From NCBI RefSeq assembly GCF_000160755.1, contig NZ_GG668578.1, forward strand, positions 1 to 64,000: DNA of 64,000 nucleotides. Reading direction: 5' to 3'. The notes under the pieces are model-generated. The model ran no database searches, had not been told where the DNA came from, and was given only the letters and a program-made list of their open reading frames with translations. Origin of the DNA: Proteus mirabilis ATCC 29906. Lineage in GTDB: Bacteria; Pseudomonadota; Gammaproteobacteria; Enterobacterales; Enterobacteriaceae. Of the stretch, positions 9,590 through 19,088 are shown in pieces. A program made the translations under genes and the position numbers. The stretch's first letter is position 1; every line of letters starts with the position of its first letter.

Positions 9590-9763
9590 ATGAAGAAATT
9601 AATTATTTTTATACTATCAAGTTTATTCGCTTTTTATGCTAGCGCTTATACTTGGGATAATAAAATCAAAGATACCAGCACTGTTAATCAGTATTGTCAA
9701 CATAATAGCAATACCCAACAATCTACTCGCTGTGTTTGGCCCCCTTGTGATGATGAGTGGTAA
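9590..9763 (+). CDS. Small putative secreted peptide B (57 residues, STRC-x3-PC tail)
   Basis: A 57-codon frame from ATG 9590 has a strong AGGAG (9579-9583) six bases upstream. The N-terminus MKKLIIFILSSLFAFYASA is a textbook Sec signal peptide with cleavage after ASA, leaving a 38-residue mature peptide. It contains three cysteines and ends QSTRCVWPPCDDEW. The STRC-x3-PC motif is shared with the gene just upstream. The mature form is small, polar and acidic at its end, so it should be periplasmic or exported, possibly disulphide-bonded. A hairpin terminator follows at 9794. I do not recognise the family. Confidence 0.72.
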   Translation: MKKLIIFILSSLFAFYASAYTWDNKIKDTSTVNQYCQHNSNTQQSTRCVWPPCDDEW

Positions 9764-9793
9764 TATTTATCGCAAGATATAACATATAAAATA

Positions 9794-9826
9794 AAAAACG
9801 AATAACATAACCTGTCATTCGTTTTT
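9794..9826. terminator. Terminator between peptide genes and tyrA
   Basis: AAAAACGAAT (9794-9803) and ATTCGTTTTT (9817-9826) are perfect 10-base inverted arms, usable from both strands: after the small peptide genes and after tyrA. Confidence 0.75.
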
Positions 9827-9867
9827 CTTACTATAAGTATTAGGTATAGCGTTTATGTATATTTATA

Positions 9868-10992
9868 CTAAATCCGGCTATCATTGGCTTTTTGTAATAA
9901 CGCACCACTCTCTTTCATAAATTGTGAAGCATAATCACCGAACCAATCACTTACATTATTAAATGAGCCAATAAATTCATCTTTTGTGTTTATATCTAAT
10001 AAGGCTATAGCTTCACCTAATGAATGATGATATCTACGGATCAAGTTAATGTTTTCTTGTGAAGATAAAATAATATCGGCATATAATTGTGGATCTTGAG
10101 CAAAGAGCCTACCAATCATCGCTAGCTCTAAACGATAGATGGGAGAAGATAATCTTAATAAACTGGCTAAATCGACATTCTCTTTCACCAAATGTTGCCC
10201 ATATGCAAAAGTAGTAAAATGTCGCAATGCTTGGATAAAACTCATATTTTTATCGTGCTCTTGTGCAGTAATAGCCTCTATTCTTGCTCCCCACACCATA
10301 AGTTGCTCAAGCAACCACTCAAAATGTGATAAATCTCGCCCTTCACAATAAGCGATAACTTGTTTTGCTAAACTTGGCACATCTGGACCAAACATTGGAT
10401 GTAGTCCTAAAACAGGGCCATTATGTGCTTTTAACATCGCCTCTAAAGGCGCTTGCTTGATTGAGGCTAAATCTACCAATAAACAATTTTCTGGCAAGGG
10501 CGGTAATTGCTCAATAACATCAACCGTTAAATGGATTGGGACACTGATTATCACCATACCAGCATCCGCAAAAATAGCCGGAGATTTACTTTGCCACTCA
10601 TCCGCTTCAAGACTTTCCACTTGATAGCCAGAAAGTGTAAAGAGACGAGAAAAAAGTCTCCCCATTTTTCCGTTCCCCCCCACAATGACAATTTTGCCTA
10701 ATTGGGGATTAAGTGTTTTAAAGCCTTTATCATTTTCTTTGCTATATGACTCTCTCATTACTCGACGTAAAACATCTTCAATTAAATCAGCAGAAATACC
10801 CATTTTTTCTGCTTCATTACGTCGAGAAGCAAGCATTGCGGCTTCTCTATCTGGTGCATAGATAGGTAACCCGTGGCGATTTTTAACTTCTCCCACTTCT
10901 GCTACCAATTGCATTCTTTTGGCGAGTAAAGAAAGCAATGTTTTATCCACCTGATCAATTTGCTCTCGCAAATTTTGTAATTCTTCAGCCAT
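9868..10992 (-). CDS. tyrA: Bifunctional chorismate mutase/prephenate dehydrogenase (T-protein)
   Basis: Makes prephenate from chorismate and oxidises it with NAD+ to 4-hydroxyphenylpyruvate for tyrosine synthesis. The 374 residues (E. coli 373) have an N-terminal AroQ mutase domain (1-about 90) and an NAD-binding dehydrogenase domain starting at [19 protein letters not shown] near residue 105, with [10 protein letters not shown] as the catalytic His loop. It lies 35 bases downstream of aroF on the same strand, forming the aroF-tyrA operon of enteric bacteria, presumably under TyrR control from the aroF promoter region. Confidence 0.98.
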   Translation of the reverse strand: MAEELQNLREQIDQVDKTLLSLLAKRMQLVAEVGEVKNRHGLPIYAPDREAAMLASRRNEAEKMGISADLIEDVLRRVMRESYSKENDKGFKTLNPQLGKIVIVGGNGKMGRLFSRLFTLSGYQVESLEADEWQSKSPAIFADAGMVIISVPIHLTVDVIEQLPPLPENCLLVDLASIKQAPLEAMLKAHNGPVLGLHPMFGPDVPSLAKQVIAYCEGRDLSHFEWLLEQLMVWGARIEAITAQEHDKNMSFIQALRHFTTFAYGQHLVKENVDLASLLRLSSPIYRLELAMIGRLFAQDPQLYADIILSSQENINLIRRYHHSLGEAIALLDINTKDEFIGSFNNVSDWFGDYASQFMKESGALLQKANDSRI

Positions 10993-11027
10993 CTATGCTT
11001 GCCTCTTCTTATTAAAGTGTTATTGGG

Positions 11028-12122
11028 TTAGCTAACTTTTCTTAGTTGCGCTGCACGCTGTGCTAAAACTGGCAAAATTTGCTGATGCAGATTTCTTAAC
11101 ACCGATTCAGTGGTTTCCCAGCTAATACATGCATCAGTAACAGAAACACCGTACTTCATCTCACTACGGGGCTGCTCTGATGACTGATTGCCTTCATTAA
11201 TATGGCTTTCTAACATAATTCCTGTTATTGATTGATTGCCTTTTTTAATTTGCTCAATCACTGAATCAACCACGACAGATTGACGACGAAAATCTTTATT
11301 TGAATTACCATGACTGCAATCAATCATCAATGATGGTGTTAATCCCGCTTTTATCATATGAGCTTCACATAACGCGACATCTTCTTCATGGTAATTAGGT
11401 TTCTTACCCCCACGCAAAATAACATGTCCATCAGGATTGCCTTGTGTTTGTAATAAACAGACTTGTCCTGATTGATTAATGCCCATAAAACGATGTGGCA
11501 TAGAAGCCGCTTTCATCGCATTAATAGCCGTATCTAAATTACCATCTGTACCATTTTTAAAACCGACAGGCATTGATAAACCTGATGCCATTTCACGATG
11601 GGTTTGAGACTCGGTCGTTCTTGCCCCAATAGCTGACCAACTAAATAAATCACCTAAGTATTGAGGATTGTTAGGATCTAAGGCTTCCGTAGCTAAAGGT
11701 AAACCTAACTGAACCAACTCTGTTAATAGTTTACGGGCAATATGTAAGCCTTTTTCCATCTCAAAGCTACCATCCATAAACGGATCACTAATTAAACCTT
11801 TCCAACCAACTGTTGTACGAGGTTTTTCAAAATAGACACGCATCACAATATACAGACTATCACTTAACTCAGACGCTAAGACTTTTAGACGTTTTGCGTA
11901 ATCTAACGCAACATCGACATCATGAATAGAACAAGGGCCACATACCACTAATAAACGCGGATCACGACGTTGAACAATTTCAGAAATAGTTTGACGTGAT
12001 TGAGTAATGGCATGCAGATCATTACGACTCAACGGGTATTTTTGTTTTAACTCTTCCGGCGTAATTAACACCAGCTCTTCGCTGATGTTGACATTATTGA
12101 GTGCGTCTTTTTGCATGATCAT
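11028..12122 (-). CDS. aroF: 3-deoxy-7-phosphoheptulonate synthase, Tyr-sensitive (AroF)
   Basis: Condenses phosphoenolpyruvate and erythrose 4-phosphate, the first step to chorismate. The body matches E. coli AroF closely (LLVVCGPCSIHD, KPRTTVGWKGLI, GARTTESQTHREMASG). The E. coli protein begins MQKDALNNV; here that is preceded by an in-frame ATG ATC, and AAGG sits 8 bases before the upstream ATG at 12122 but 14 before the ATG at 12116. I therefore choose 12122 (364 residues), with 12116 as the alternative. The open frame continues further upstream to 12215, but that extension is not conserved. TyrR-like boxes lie upstream, and tyrA follows in the same operon. Confidence 0.95.
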   Translation of the reverse strand: MIMQKDALNNVNISEELVLITPEELKQKYPLSRNDLHAITQSRQTISEIVQRRDPRLLVVCGPCSIHDVDVALDYAKRLKVLASELSDSLYIVMRVYFEKPRTTVGWKGLISDPFMDGSFEMEKGLHIARKLLTELVQLGLPLATEALDPNNPQYLGDLFSWSAIGARTTESQTHREMASGLSMPVGFKNGTDGNLDTAINAMKAASMPHRFMGINQSGQVCLLQTQGNPDGHVILRGGKKPNYHEEDVALCEAHMIKAGLTPSLMIDCSHGNSNKDFRRQSVVVDSVIEQIKKGNQSITGIMLESHINEGNQSSEQPRSEMKYGVSVTDACISWETTESVLRNLHQQILPVLAQRAAQLRKVS

Positions 12123-12230
12123 AATCGTTACCTTTTTTATGTCTGTCATTGTGATTTTTGTGTGTCTAAACGATAAGATAACATGCAATGTAAAGAAATC
12201 AATCCATATTTTCAATAAAAAAGGTATAAT

Positions 12231-12248
12231 CGTAATTATATGTTTACA
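12231..12248. promoter_or_regulatory. Putative weak TyrR box overlapping the aroF promoter
   Basis: CGTAAT-TATATG-TTTACA matches the TyrR consensus TGTAAA-N6-TTTACA in 4 and 6 of six positions in its two arms. The minus-strand hexamer TATAAT (complement of 12235-12240), a possible aroF -10, lies inside it, as expected of a repressor site. Confidence 0.45.
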
Positions 12249-12346
12249 TAATAGAGATATTGTTAGATTTATTTTTATAAATCAATAAATTGTAAATATC
12301 AAAATAACACAAAAAATGTGACTAAGATAAAATAAAAATAGCAGAC

Positions 12347-12364
12347 TGTAATTTTAATTTTACA
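12347..12364. promoter_or_regulatory. Putative strong TyrR box upstream of aroF
   Basis: TGTAAT-TTTAAT-TTTACA matches the TyrR consensus at 11 of 12 defined positions. It lies about 225 bases upstream of the aroF start; E. coli aroF also has a distal TyrR box in addition to promoter-proximal ones. The rest of 12123-12516 is AT-rich, without a convincing gene. Confidence 0.6.
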
Positions 12365-12516
12365 CACGCAAGAAATTGGCCTTCACCTAGCAGATGAAAC
12401 GACTTTATAAGAGATGTTATTTAATGATGAGAAAAATAGGCAAGGAGGTGAGTTATTGTCGAGTGCTTATAAAAAGATAGAAGACATTAGAGGAAATAGA
12501 GCAGGTTATAGTCAAA

Positions 12517-12543
12517 AAAAGGCCAGCTGATGCTGGCCTTTTA
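12517..12543. terminator. Terminator of the rpsP-rimM-trmD-rplS operon
   Basis: GGCCAGC (12521-12527) and GCTGGCC (12532-12538) form a 7-base stem with a TGAT loop. On the minus strand it is followed by a run of seven T, just downstream of rplS. Confidence 0.85.
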
Positions 12544-12572
12544 ACCATAACTTTCGGATGTGCGAAAGCGTA

Positions 12573-12941
<369 letters not shown>

Positions 12942-12978
12942 CTAGGTAAACTGATATTAATGACACTTTGTGTCAGAC

Positions 12979-13737
12979 TTACTCTGCTGTTCTTTGCAAA
13001 TGTTCCTGCTGGAATTCTGCTAACAGCACTCTTTGCTCGTCAGTCAGAGCTAGGCTTTCCAGAAGCTCAGGTCTTCTTAGCCAGGTCCGGCCCAGCGATT
13101 GTTTCATACGCCAGCGATTAATATGAGCGTGATTACCAGACAGTAACACTGCCGGAACCGCCATACCATCTAACACCTCTGGACGAGTATAGTGAGGATG
13201 ATCCAGTAATCCTTCTGCAAAAGAGTCTTCTTTCGCCGAAGCCGCATGTCCAAGAACACCGGGAACAAAACGTGCTACTGCATCTATCATTATCATGGCA
13301 GGGAGTTCCCCACCACTTAATACGTAATCACCAACAGACCACTCTTCATCGATTTCGGTCTGAATGACACGCTCATCTATTCCTTCGTATCGACCGCAAA
13401 CCAGAATTAATTTCTCATTTGTGGCCAATTCGCAAACACCTTGTTGATCGAGTTTGCGCCCTTGAGGTGATAAATAAATCACCTTTGCACCATCACCTGC
13501 CGCAGCTTTTGCTTGATGAATAGCTTCCCTTAACGGTTGTACCATCATCAACATACCGGGACCACCGCCATAAGGGCGATCATCTACTGTATGATGTCTG
13601 TCATAAGTGAAATCTCGGGGATCCCAACATTCCACATTCAGCAGACCATGCTTCACTGCCCGACCAGTCACCCCGTACTCGGTTATAGCGCGGAACATTT
13701 CAGGAAATAGGCTAATTACCCCAATCCACATTTGCAC
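12979..13737 (-). CDS. trmD: tRNA (guanine-37 N1)-methyltransferase TrmD
   Basis: SPOUT-class enzyme that methylates G37 next to the anticodon with S-adenosylmethionine, preventing +1 frameshifting; essential. The 252 residues contain the trefoil-knot SAM site ([13 protein letters not shown], then [16 protein letters not shown]) and the early loop [11 protein letters not shown]. It sits third in the rpsP operon, 33 bases after rimM, in the conserved enteric arrangement. Confidence 0.98.
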   Translation of the reverse strand: MQMWIGVISLFPEMFRAITEYGVTGRAVKHGLLNVECWDPRDFTYDRHHTVDDRPYGGGPGMLMMVQPLREAIHQAKAAAGDGAKVIYLSPQGRKLDQQGVCELATNEKLILVCGRYEGIDERVIQTEIDEEWSVGDYVLSGGELPAMIMIDAVARFVPGVLGHAASAKEDSFAEGLLDHPHYTRPEVLDGMAVPAVLLSGNHAHINRWRMKQSLGRTWLRRPELLESLALTDEQRVLLAEFQQEHLQRTAE

Positions 13738-13770
13738 TGTCCCACTGTTGAGAACCGTTAACCGGAGAAT

Positions 13771-14316
13771 CTAAAAACCAGGATCCCAATCAACGATAAT
13801 TTTTTTCGCTGAGAGATCGACTTTCTTGATAACCTGCCCATCAAGAAACGGAACTAACCGCTCCCTGACACCGAATGCATCTTTCAGATTTGCTTTGATT
13901 ACCATGACATCATTTGAGCCCGTTTCCATCATGTCGTTAACGACACCTAAATCGTAGCCCTTGTCAGTTTCTACCTGACAACCCATCAGATCTTTCCAGT
14001 AATACTCACCGTCTAGATCAGGAAGTTGTGTAGCACTTACGACAATTTCAAAATTAGTCAAAATATTTGCAGCATCTCTGTCGTCAATACCTTTTAGCTT
14101 GACGATAATATCTTGATTGTGGTGTTTCCAAGTTTCTATCTCAATGGATTCCCATTGACCATGTCGTTGAATAAACCACGGTTGATATTCAAAAATGTTT
14201 TCGGCATGTTCGGTGGAAGAAAAAACTCTGAGCCAACCACGGATCCCGTAAGGTGAGCCCAACTTACCCATAACAATAGGTTCTACAGGCTCTTTAAAGG
14301 TTTTTTGTTCGCTCAT
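13771..14316 (-). CDS. rimM: 16S rRNA processing/30S maturation factor RimM
   Basis: Cytoplasmic factor that binds ribosomal protein S19 and helps mature the 30S head. It has an N-terminal RimM beta-barrel ([19 protein letters not shown]) and a C-terminal PRC-barrel ([11 protein letters not shown]... VPFLDGQVI) ending DWDPGF, exactly as in E. coli. The start at ATG 14316 gives MSEQKTF and 181 residues; a GTG three codons upstream is open but poorly conserved. GGTGG lies five bases before the chosen ATG. It follows rpsP by 18 bases. Confidence 0.97.
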   Translation of the reverse strand: MSEQKTFKEPVEPIVMGKLGSPYGIRGWLRVFSSTEHAENIFEYQPWFIQRHGQWESIEIETWKHHNQDIIVKLKGIDDRDAANILTNFEIVVSATQLPDLDGEYYWKDLMGCQVETDKGYDLGVVNDMMETGSNDVMVIKANLKDAFGVRERLVPFLDGQVIKKVDLSAKKIIVDWDPGF

Positions 14317-14334
14317 TGTTACCACCGCGACAGA

Positions 14335-14583
14335 TTAAGCGCTTTTCTTCGCTGATTTGATCAGGCCAGCAACACGTTCTGAAACAGTTGCGCCTTGAGC
14401 AACCCAATGTTCAACACGGTCTACGTCTAAACGTAATTCTTCTGCATTACCGGTTGCCAGTGGGTTATAAAAACCTACACGTTCAATAAAACGACCATCA
14501 CGCGCATTGCGGCTATCGGTCACGACTACTTGGTAAAACGGACGCTTTTTTGCGCCGCCACGAGCTAAACGAATTGTTACCAT
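14335..14583 (-). CDS. rpsP: 30S ribosomal protein S16
   Basis: Small-subunit protein needed for efficient 30S assembly. Starting at ATG 14583 gives [10 protein letters not shown] and 82 residues, as in E. coli. GAGG sits five bases before that codon. The frame is open further upstream to 14604, but those residues are not part of S16. It is the first gene of rpsP-rimM-trmD-rplS. Confidence 0.98.
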   Translation of the reverse strand: MVTIRLARGGAKKRPFYQVVVTDSRNARDGRFIERVGFYNPLATGNAEELRLDVDRVEHWVAQGATVSERVAGLIKSAKKSA

Positions 14584-14646
14584 AACATCCTCATTAGTTA
14601 ACAAAACAACCAGACCCCATCGAGGAATGGCGTCCGGTTGTCATAT

Positions 14647-14716
14647 AAAAAGCCCGAAAAGTTTACTCACTTTGGCGAAAAAAGCAATCCAAAGCGACGT
14701 TTTTTTCGGACTTTTT
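14647..14716 (-). terminator. ffh terminator with a nested hairpin
   Basis: On the minus strand, AAAAAGTCCGAAAA (complement of 14703-14716) pairs with TTTTCGGGCTTTTT (complement of 14647-14660) over 14 bases with one G-U. The roughly 40-base loop contains a second stem (CTTTGG/CCAAAG). It lies between ffh and rpsP and should separate the two units. Confidence 0.65.
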
Positions 14717-14720
14717 GCTT

Positions 14721-16082
14721 TTAGCGACCTGGAAAGCCTGGTGGCATCATACCTTTCATGCCACGCATCATCTTAGCCAAGCCGCCCTTCTTCATCTTTT
14801 TCATCATACGTTGCATATCATCAAACTGCTTTAATAAGCGGTTGACGTCTTGCACTTGTGTTCCCGATCCCATCGCAATACGACGTTTACGAGAACCTTT
14901 GATGATTTCAGGTTTTTGGCGCTCTTTTTTCGTCATTGAGCTAATAATAGCTTCCATTTTGACTAAAATTGAGTCGTCCATTTGTGATTTCACCGCATCA
15001 GGCACCTGAGACATGCCGGGCATTTTACTTAGCATACTCGCCATGCCCCCCATGTTTTTCATTTGCTTTAACTGATCTAAGAAATCATTTAAATCAAAAC
15101 CGTCCCCTTTTTTTAGTTTAGTTGCCAGCTTTTCAGCTTGCGCTCGGTCAACTTTACTTTCGATATCTTCAATTAATGAAAGAACATCGCCCATGCCTAA
15201 AATACGTGAGGCAATACGATCGGGATGGAAAGGTTCTAATGCTTCTGTTTTTTCACCAACACCGAGGAATTTAATTGGTTTCCCTGTGATATGACGAATA
15301 GATAATGCGGCACCACCACGAGCATCACCATCAACTTTAGTTAATACCACCCCTGTTAAAGGGAGTGCTTCATTAAAGGCTTTTGCGGTGTTAGCAGCAT
15401 CTTGCCCTGTCATTGCATCAACAACGAATAGGGTTTCTACTGGATTGATTGCTTTATGAAGAAGTTGGATCTCCTCCATCATGCCTTCATCAACATGTAA
15501 ACGACCCGCAGTATCCACCAGCAATACATCATAAAATTGGAGCTGAGCATGTTTTAACGCATTGCTAGCAATGGTGACGGGATTTTCTTGTACCGTTGAA
15601 GGGAAAAAGTCAACACCAACCGTTTCGGCTAAGGTTTCCAGTTGTTTAATCGCTGCGGGACGATAGACGTCAGCAGAAACTACTAATACTTTTTTCTTCT
15701 TTTTCTCTTTTAAAAATTTACCGAGTTTAGCAACACTTGTCGTTTTACCCGCACCCTGTAAACCAGCCATTAATACCACGGCAGGAGGCTGAGCTGAAAG
15801 GTCAAGATCGTTATTGACCTCTCCCATCGCATTTACCAGCTCATTTTGTACAATTTTGACAAATTCCTGACCTGGGGTCAGACTTTTGTTAACTTCATGA
15901 CCTACTGCACTCTCTTTGACACGTGCAATAAACTCACGAACCACGGGCAAAGCCACATCAGCTTCTAATAAAGCCATACGCACTTCGCGCAGTGTGTCTT
16001 TAATGTTTTCTTCGGTCAGTCGGCCTCTGCCGCTGATATTGCGCAATGTGCGCGATAATCTGTCACTTAAATTCTCAAACAT
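14721..16082 (-). CDS. ffh: Signal recognition particle protein Ffh
   Basis: GTPase subunit of the bacterial SRP; with 4.5S RNA it targets nascent inner membrane proteins to FtsY and SecYEG. The 453 residues match E. coli Ffh. There is an N-domain (1-about 85), a GTPase G-domain with LQGAGKTTSVAKL, DTAGRL and TKVDGDARGG, and a methionine-rich M-domain (about 300-435) binding signal peptides and RNA. The C-terminus is Met/Gly/Pro rich. It is divergent from ypjD and upstream of rpsP. Confidence 0.98.
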   Translation of the reverse strand: MFENLSDRLSRTLRNISGRGRLTEENIKDTLREVRMALLEADVALPVVREFIARVKESAVGHEVNKSLTPGQEFVKIVQNELVNAMGEVNNDLDLSAQPPAVVLMAGLQGAGKTTSVAKLGKFLKEKKKKKVLVVSADVYRPAAIKQLETLAETVGVDFFPSTVQENPVTIASNALKHAQLQFYDVLLVDTAGRLHVDEGMMEEIQLLHKAINPVETLFVVDAMTGQDAANTAKAFNEALPLTGVVLTKVDGDARGGAALSIRHITGKPIKFLGVGEKTEALEPFHPDRIASRILGMGDVLSLIEDIESKVDRAQAEKLATKLKKGDGFDLNDFLDQLKQMKNMGGMASMLSKMPGMSQVPDAVKSQMDDSILVKMEAIISSMTKKERQKPEIIKGSRKRRIAMGSGTQVQDVNRLLKQFDDMQRMMKKMKKGGLAKMMRGMKGMMPPGFPGR

Positions 16083-16254
16083 TATCTTAGCTCAGTGTTA
16101 AAGTTGGGCTTGTCTGTCGTCTATTTCATCGATTATATCACGATGACGCGCAGATCTCTGCATAGAGATTTACGCTTAATGACTTCAATAGTTGGAGCGG
16201 AATTCACCTAGCGCTATACTAAGCAATTATGTACCCTATTATGTAAGCGAAACT

Positions 16255-17055
16255 ATGCCCGTTATATCAATCTCTATCGTTGCTGTCTGCGCTTATTTAC
16301 TCAGTCTGGTGTTTATTCTCCCCAGTTTGCTGAGAAAAGAGCAAAATGGATACCGTGGATTAGCGCTGCTTTTTGCGGTGGTCGCCCTTGTGACCCATGC
16401 TATCTCATTAAAATTTTTGATTTTCCGTCCACATAGCGGGCAAAATCTGTCACTCACCAATTTAGGGGCGGTGGTCAGTTTAATGGTCTGCGTTATCATG
16501 ACCATTGTTGCTTCCCGTGGTAGAGCTTGGTTTTTGCTGCCTATTGTTTATTGCTTTTCCATAGTCAATCTCATTATTGCCGCCTTGATGCCAGGTGAGT
16601 TTGTCACCCACCTTGAAAGTAGCACATCGCTCTTTATTCATATTGGGCTTGCTTTATTAAGTTACGCCACTTTGTTAATTGCTGCTTTATATGCCTTACA
16701 ACTCAGCTGGCTCGACTATCAACTAAAAAATAAGAAACTAAAATTTTCACCACAAATGCCACCATTAATGTCAATTGAACGTAAAATGTTTCATATTACC
16801 CAAGTGGGGGTAGTATTACTGACATTAACCTTGTGTACCGGCCTGTTATATATGGATAATATCTTTGGTAAAGAAAATATCCATAAATCAATATTTTCTA
16901 TTATTGCGTGGTTTGTCTACATCATTTTATTATGGGGACACTTCCGTGAGGGTTGGCGTGGGAAAAAAGTGGTTATTTTTAACCTGATCGGTGCCATTAT
17001 TTTGACATTAGCTTTTTTTGGTAATCGTTTATTGCAAGAGTTAATGCTTAATTAA
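16255..17055 (+). CDS. ypjD: Inner membrane protein YpjD, cytochrome c assembly family
   Basis: Multi-pass membrane protein of the CcmC/HemX-like cytochrome c assembly superfamily; its role in enteric bacteria is not established. Starting at ATG 16255 gives MPVISIS and 266 residues, matching E. coli YpjD (263). The frame is open back to 16192, but that stretch is not conserved. About eight hydrophobic segments are visible, plus LLWGHFREGWRGKK, which resembles the conserved C-terminal loop of the family. It is divergent from ffh and followed 35 bases later by corB. Confidence 0.93.
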   Translation: MPVISISIVAVCAYLLSLVFILPSLLRKEQNGYRGLALLFAVVALVTHAISLKFLIFRPHSGQNLSLTNLGAVVSLMVCVIMTIVASRGRAWFLLPIVYCFSIVNLIIAALMPGEFVTHLESSTSLFIHIGLALLSYATLLIAALYALQLSWLDYQLKNKKLKFSPQMPPLMSIERKMFHITQVGVVLLTLTLCTGLLYMDNIFGKENIHKSIFSIIAWFVYIILLWGHFREGWRGKKVVIFNLIGAIILTLAFFGNRLLQELMLN

Positions 17056-17090
17056 TCTTTTCATTTTAAGGTAGCAAAAGGAACTCAATT

Positions 17091-18365
17091 TTGGAGCATG
17101 TGTCGACAACAACGCTCATTATCATACTTATCGGTATGATCTTTGCCTCAGCCTATTTTTCAGGCACTGAAACTAGCATGATGACTATCAATCGTTATCG
17201 GCTACGCCACGCAGCCAAGCAAGGTAATCGCTCTGCCAAAAGAGTAGAAAAACTATTACAGCGTCCCGATAGATTGATTAGCTTAGTATTAATTGGTAAT
17301 AACCTGATTAATATTGTCGCCTCCGCTCTCGCCACTATTGTAGGAATGCGTTTATATGGTGATGCAGGAGTAGCTATTGCAACAGGTGTATTAACCTTTG
17401 TCATTCTTATTTTTGCTGAGGTACTACCAAAATCTATCGCAGCGCTTTATCCAGAACGTTTCGCTTATCCAAGTAGCGTTCTTTTGTCACCTTTACAGAA
17501 AATCATGTTGCCCGTTGTGTGGTTTTTTAACCAAATTACCTTAGTGTTTATGCGCATTTTCGGTATTAAATCCCCCGTAATACAGGGTAATGCGGTATCA
17601 AAAGAAGAACTACGCACCATTGTGAATGAATCAAAATCGAAACTGTCACAGCGTAACCAAAATATGCTGATTTCTATTTTGGATTTAGAAAAAGTGACTA
17701 TTGGCGATATTATGGTGCCGAGAAATGAAATTTTTGGTATTGATGTCAATGATGAGTGGAAATCCATTGTCAGACAGTTAACTCACTCCCCTCATGGGCG
17801 TATTGTCCTTTATCGTGATACCCTCGATGACGTCATTGGTATGCTACGAGTACGCGAAGCTTACCGTCTTATGACAGAGAAGAAAGAATTTACTAAACAA
17901 ATTTTGATTAAAGCGGCTGATAAAATCTATTTTATCCCAGAAAGTACACCACTTAGCTTACAACTAGTTAATTTTCAACGTAATAATGAAAAAGCCGGTA
18001 TTGTCGTCGATGAATATGGTGAAATTCAAGGATTAGTCACTGTTGAAGATATCCTAGAAGAGATTGTCGGTGATTTTACTACCTCAATGTCTCCTTCTTT
18101 AGCAGAAGAAGTGATCCCACAAAAGGATGGTTCACTATTAGTGGATGGCACAACCAATATCCGAGATATCAATAAAGCCTTTGCTTGCCATTTACCAGAA
18201 AATGAAGCACGAACAATTAATGGGGTTATTATTGAAGAGTTGGGTGATTTACCCGTAGTAGGTGCCAAAATAACGATTGATGGTTATGAATTTGAAGTGT
18301 TGGAAGTGCAAGACAATGTGATTAAGAAAGCCTTGATCCGCCATCTTACGCCCTCTCGTCACTAG
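17091..18365 (+). CDS. corB: CNNM/CorC-family membrane protein CorB (YfjD)
   Basis: Inner membrane CNNM-type transporter implicated in Mg2+ and Co2+ efflux. The 424 residues have a DUF21 domain of about four membrane segments (1-about 150, with FSGTETSMMTINRYRL), two CBS domains (about 190-325, with VEDILEEIVGDF) and a C-terminal CorC/HlyC domain. The start is TTG 17091, giving MEHVSTTT, the same N-terminus as E. coli YfjD; AAAGGA precedes it. It is convergent with luxS. Confidence 0.94.
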   Translation: MEHVSTTTLIIILIGMIFASAYFSGTETSMMTINRYRLRHAAKQGNRSAKRVEKLLQRPDRLISLVLIGNNLINIVASALATIVGMRLYGDAGVAIATGVLTFVILIFAEVLPKSIAALYPERFAYPSSVLLSPLQKIMLPVVWFFNQITLVFMRIFGIKSPVIQGNAVSKEELRTIVNESKSKLSQRNQNMLISILDLEKVTIGDIMVPRNEIFGIDVNDEWKSIVRQLTHSPHGRIVLYRDTLDDVIGMLRVREAYRLMTEKKEFTKQILIKAADKIYFIPESTPLSLQLVNFQRNNEKAGIVVDEYGEIQGLVTVEDILEEIVGDFTTSMSPSLAEEVIPQKDGSLLVDGTTNIRDINKAFACHLPENEARTINGVIIEELGDLPVVGAKITIDGYEFEVLEVQDNVIKKALIRHLTPSRH

Positions 18366-18429
18366 CGATTATTAATAGCGGTTCAATGCAATTGGCGTTG
18401 GCCGTTATGATAAATCACCCATCAAATTA

Positions 18430-18476
18430 AAAGAGACAACAAATCAAGAGCAAATAGCTTGAGTTATTGTCTCTTT
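18430..18476. terminator. Terminator between corB and luxS
   Basis: AAAGAGACAA (18430-18439) and TTGTCTCTTT (18467-18476) pair, and an inner TCAAG/CTTGA stem extends the structure. It is placed between convergent genes and usable from either strand. Confidence 0.7.
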
Positions 18477-18495
18477 ATCTATAAAGCAACTGTAA

Positions 18496-19011
18496 CTAGA
18501 TTTGTAACTCTTTGAGTTTGTCTTCTGGTAGTGCTAATTCATCATTATGATTAATGCCAATAGTGTGAGATAAAATGTCTCGTGCAATATCTTGAGCTTC
18601 AGCTAACGAGTGCATTTCATAAGTTCCGCATTGGTAGACATTAAGCTCAGGAATATGGTTTTGATCTTTAACCTTCAATACATCTTCCATAGCTGCCTTC
18701 CATGCATTAGCAACACGTTGCTCATCAGGCTGACCAATTAAGCTCATATAAAAGCCTGTACGACATCCCATTGGCGAAATATCGATGATCTCAACACCTT
18801 CACCATTTAAGTGATTACGCATGAAACCTGCAAATAAGTGCTCTAACGTATGAATTCCTTTCTCAGGCATGGCTTTTTTATTTGGGACAGTAAAGCGTAA
18901 GTCAAAAACGGTAATAGTATCACCAGAGGGTGTTTTCATCGTTTTAGCAACGCGTACCGCAGGTGCAGACATACGTGTATGGTCAACAGTAAAGCTATCC
19001 AATAACGGCAT
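18496..19011 (-). CDS. luxS: S-ribosylhomocysteine lyase LuxS (AI-2 synthesis)
   Basis: Cleaves S-ribosylhomocysteine to homocysteine and DPD, the precursor of autoinducer-2. The 171 residues match E. coli LuxS in length. The metal site is visible as HTLEH (residues 54-58 region) with the later Cys in CGTYEMHSL, and GCRTGFYMS holds the substrate Cys. AGGAGG precedes the start. It lies downstream of gshA on the same strand, with the sRNA gene micA on the opposite strand between them. Confidence 0.98.
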   Translation of the reverse strand: MPLLDSFTVDHTRMSAPAVRVAKTMKTPSGDTITVFDLRFTVPNKKAMPEKGIHTLEHLFAGFMRNHLNGEGVEIIDISPMGCRTGFYMSLIGQPDEQRVANAWKAAMEDVLKVKDQNHIPELNVYQCGTYEMHSLAEAQDIARDILSHTIGINHNDELALPEDKLKELQI

Positions 19012-19055
19012 AAAAAACCTCCTAAGAAAATTTTTAAATATTTTTAAGAGAACAT

Positions 19056-19083
19056 GAAACTTTCTGCGAGCGCCTCGGTCTTA
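19056..19083 (+). promoter_or_regulatory. Sigma-E promoter of micA
   Basis: GAAACTT (19056-19062), 15 bases, then GTCTTA (19078-19083), with the proposed RNA start six bases later at 19089. This fits the RpoE consensus GGAACTT / GTCTAA closely, and E. coli micA is transcribed from an RpoE promoter. Confidence 0.75.
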
Positions 19084-19088
19084 GTAAT

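Noticed and set aside
12123-12215. N-terminal extension of the AroF frame
   Set aside because: Not conserved with AroF, AT-rich, and a ribosome site supports the start at 12122.
12425-12504. Short plus-strand frames (18-24 codons) with GGAGG near 12445, between aroF and rplS
   Set aside because: They run towards or into the rplS terminator, and no leader-peptide logic fits because the downstream genes are on the other strand.
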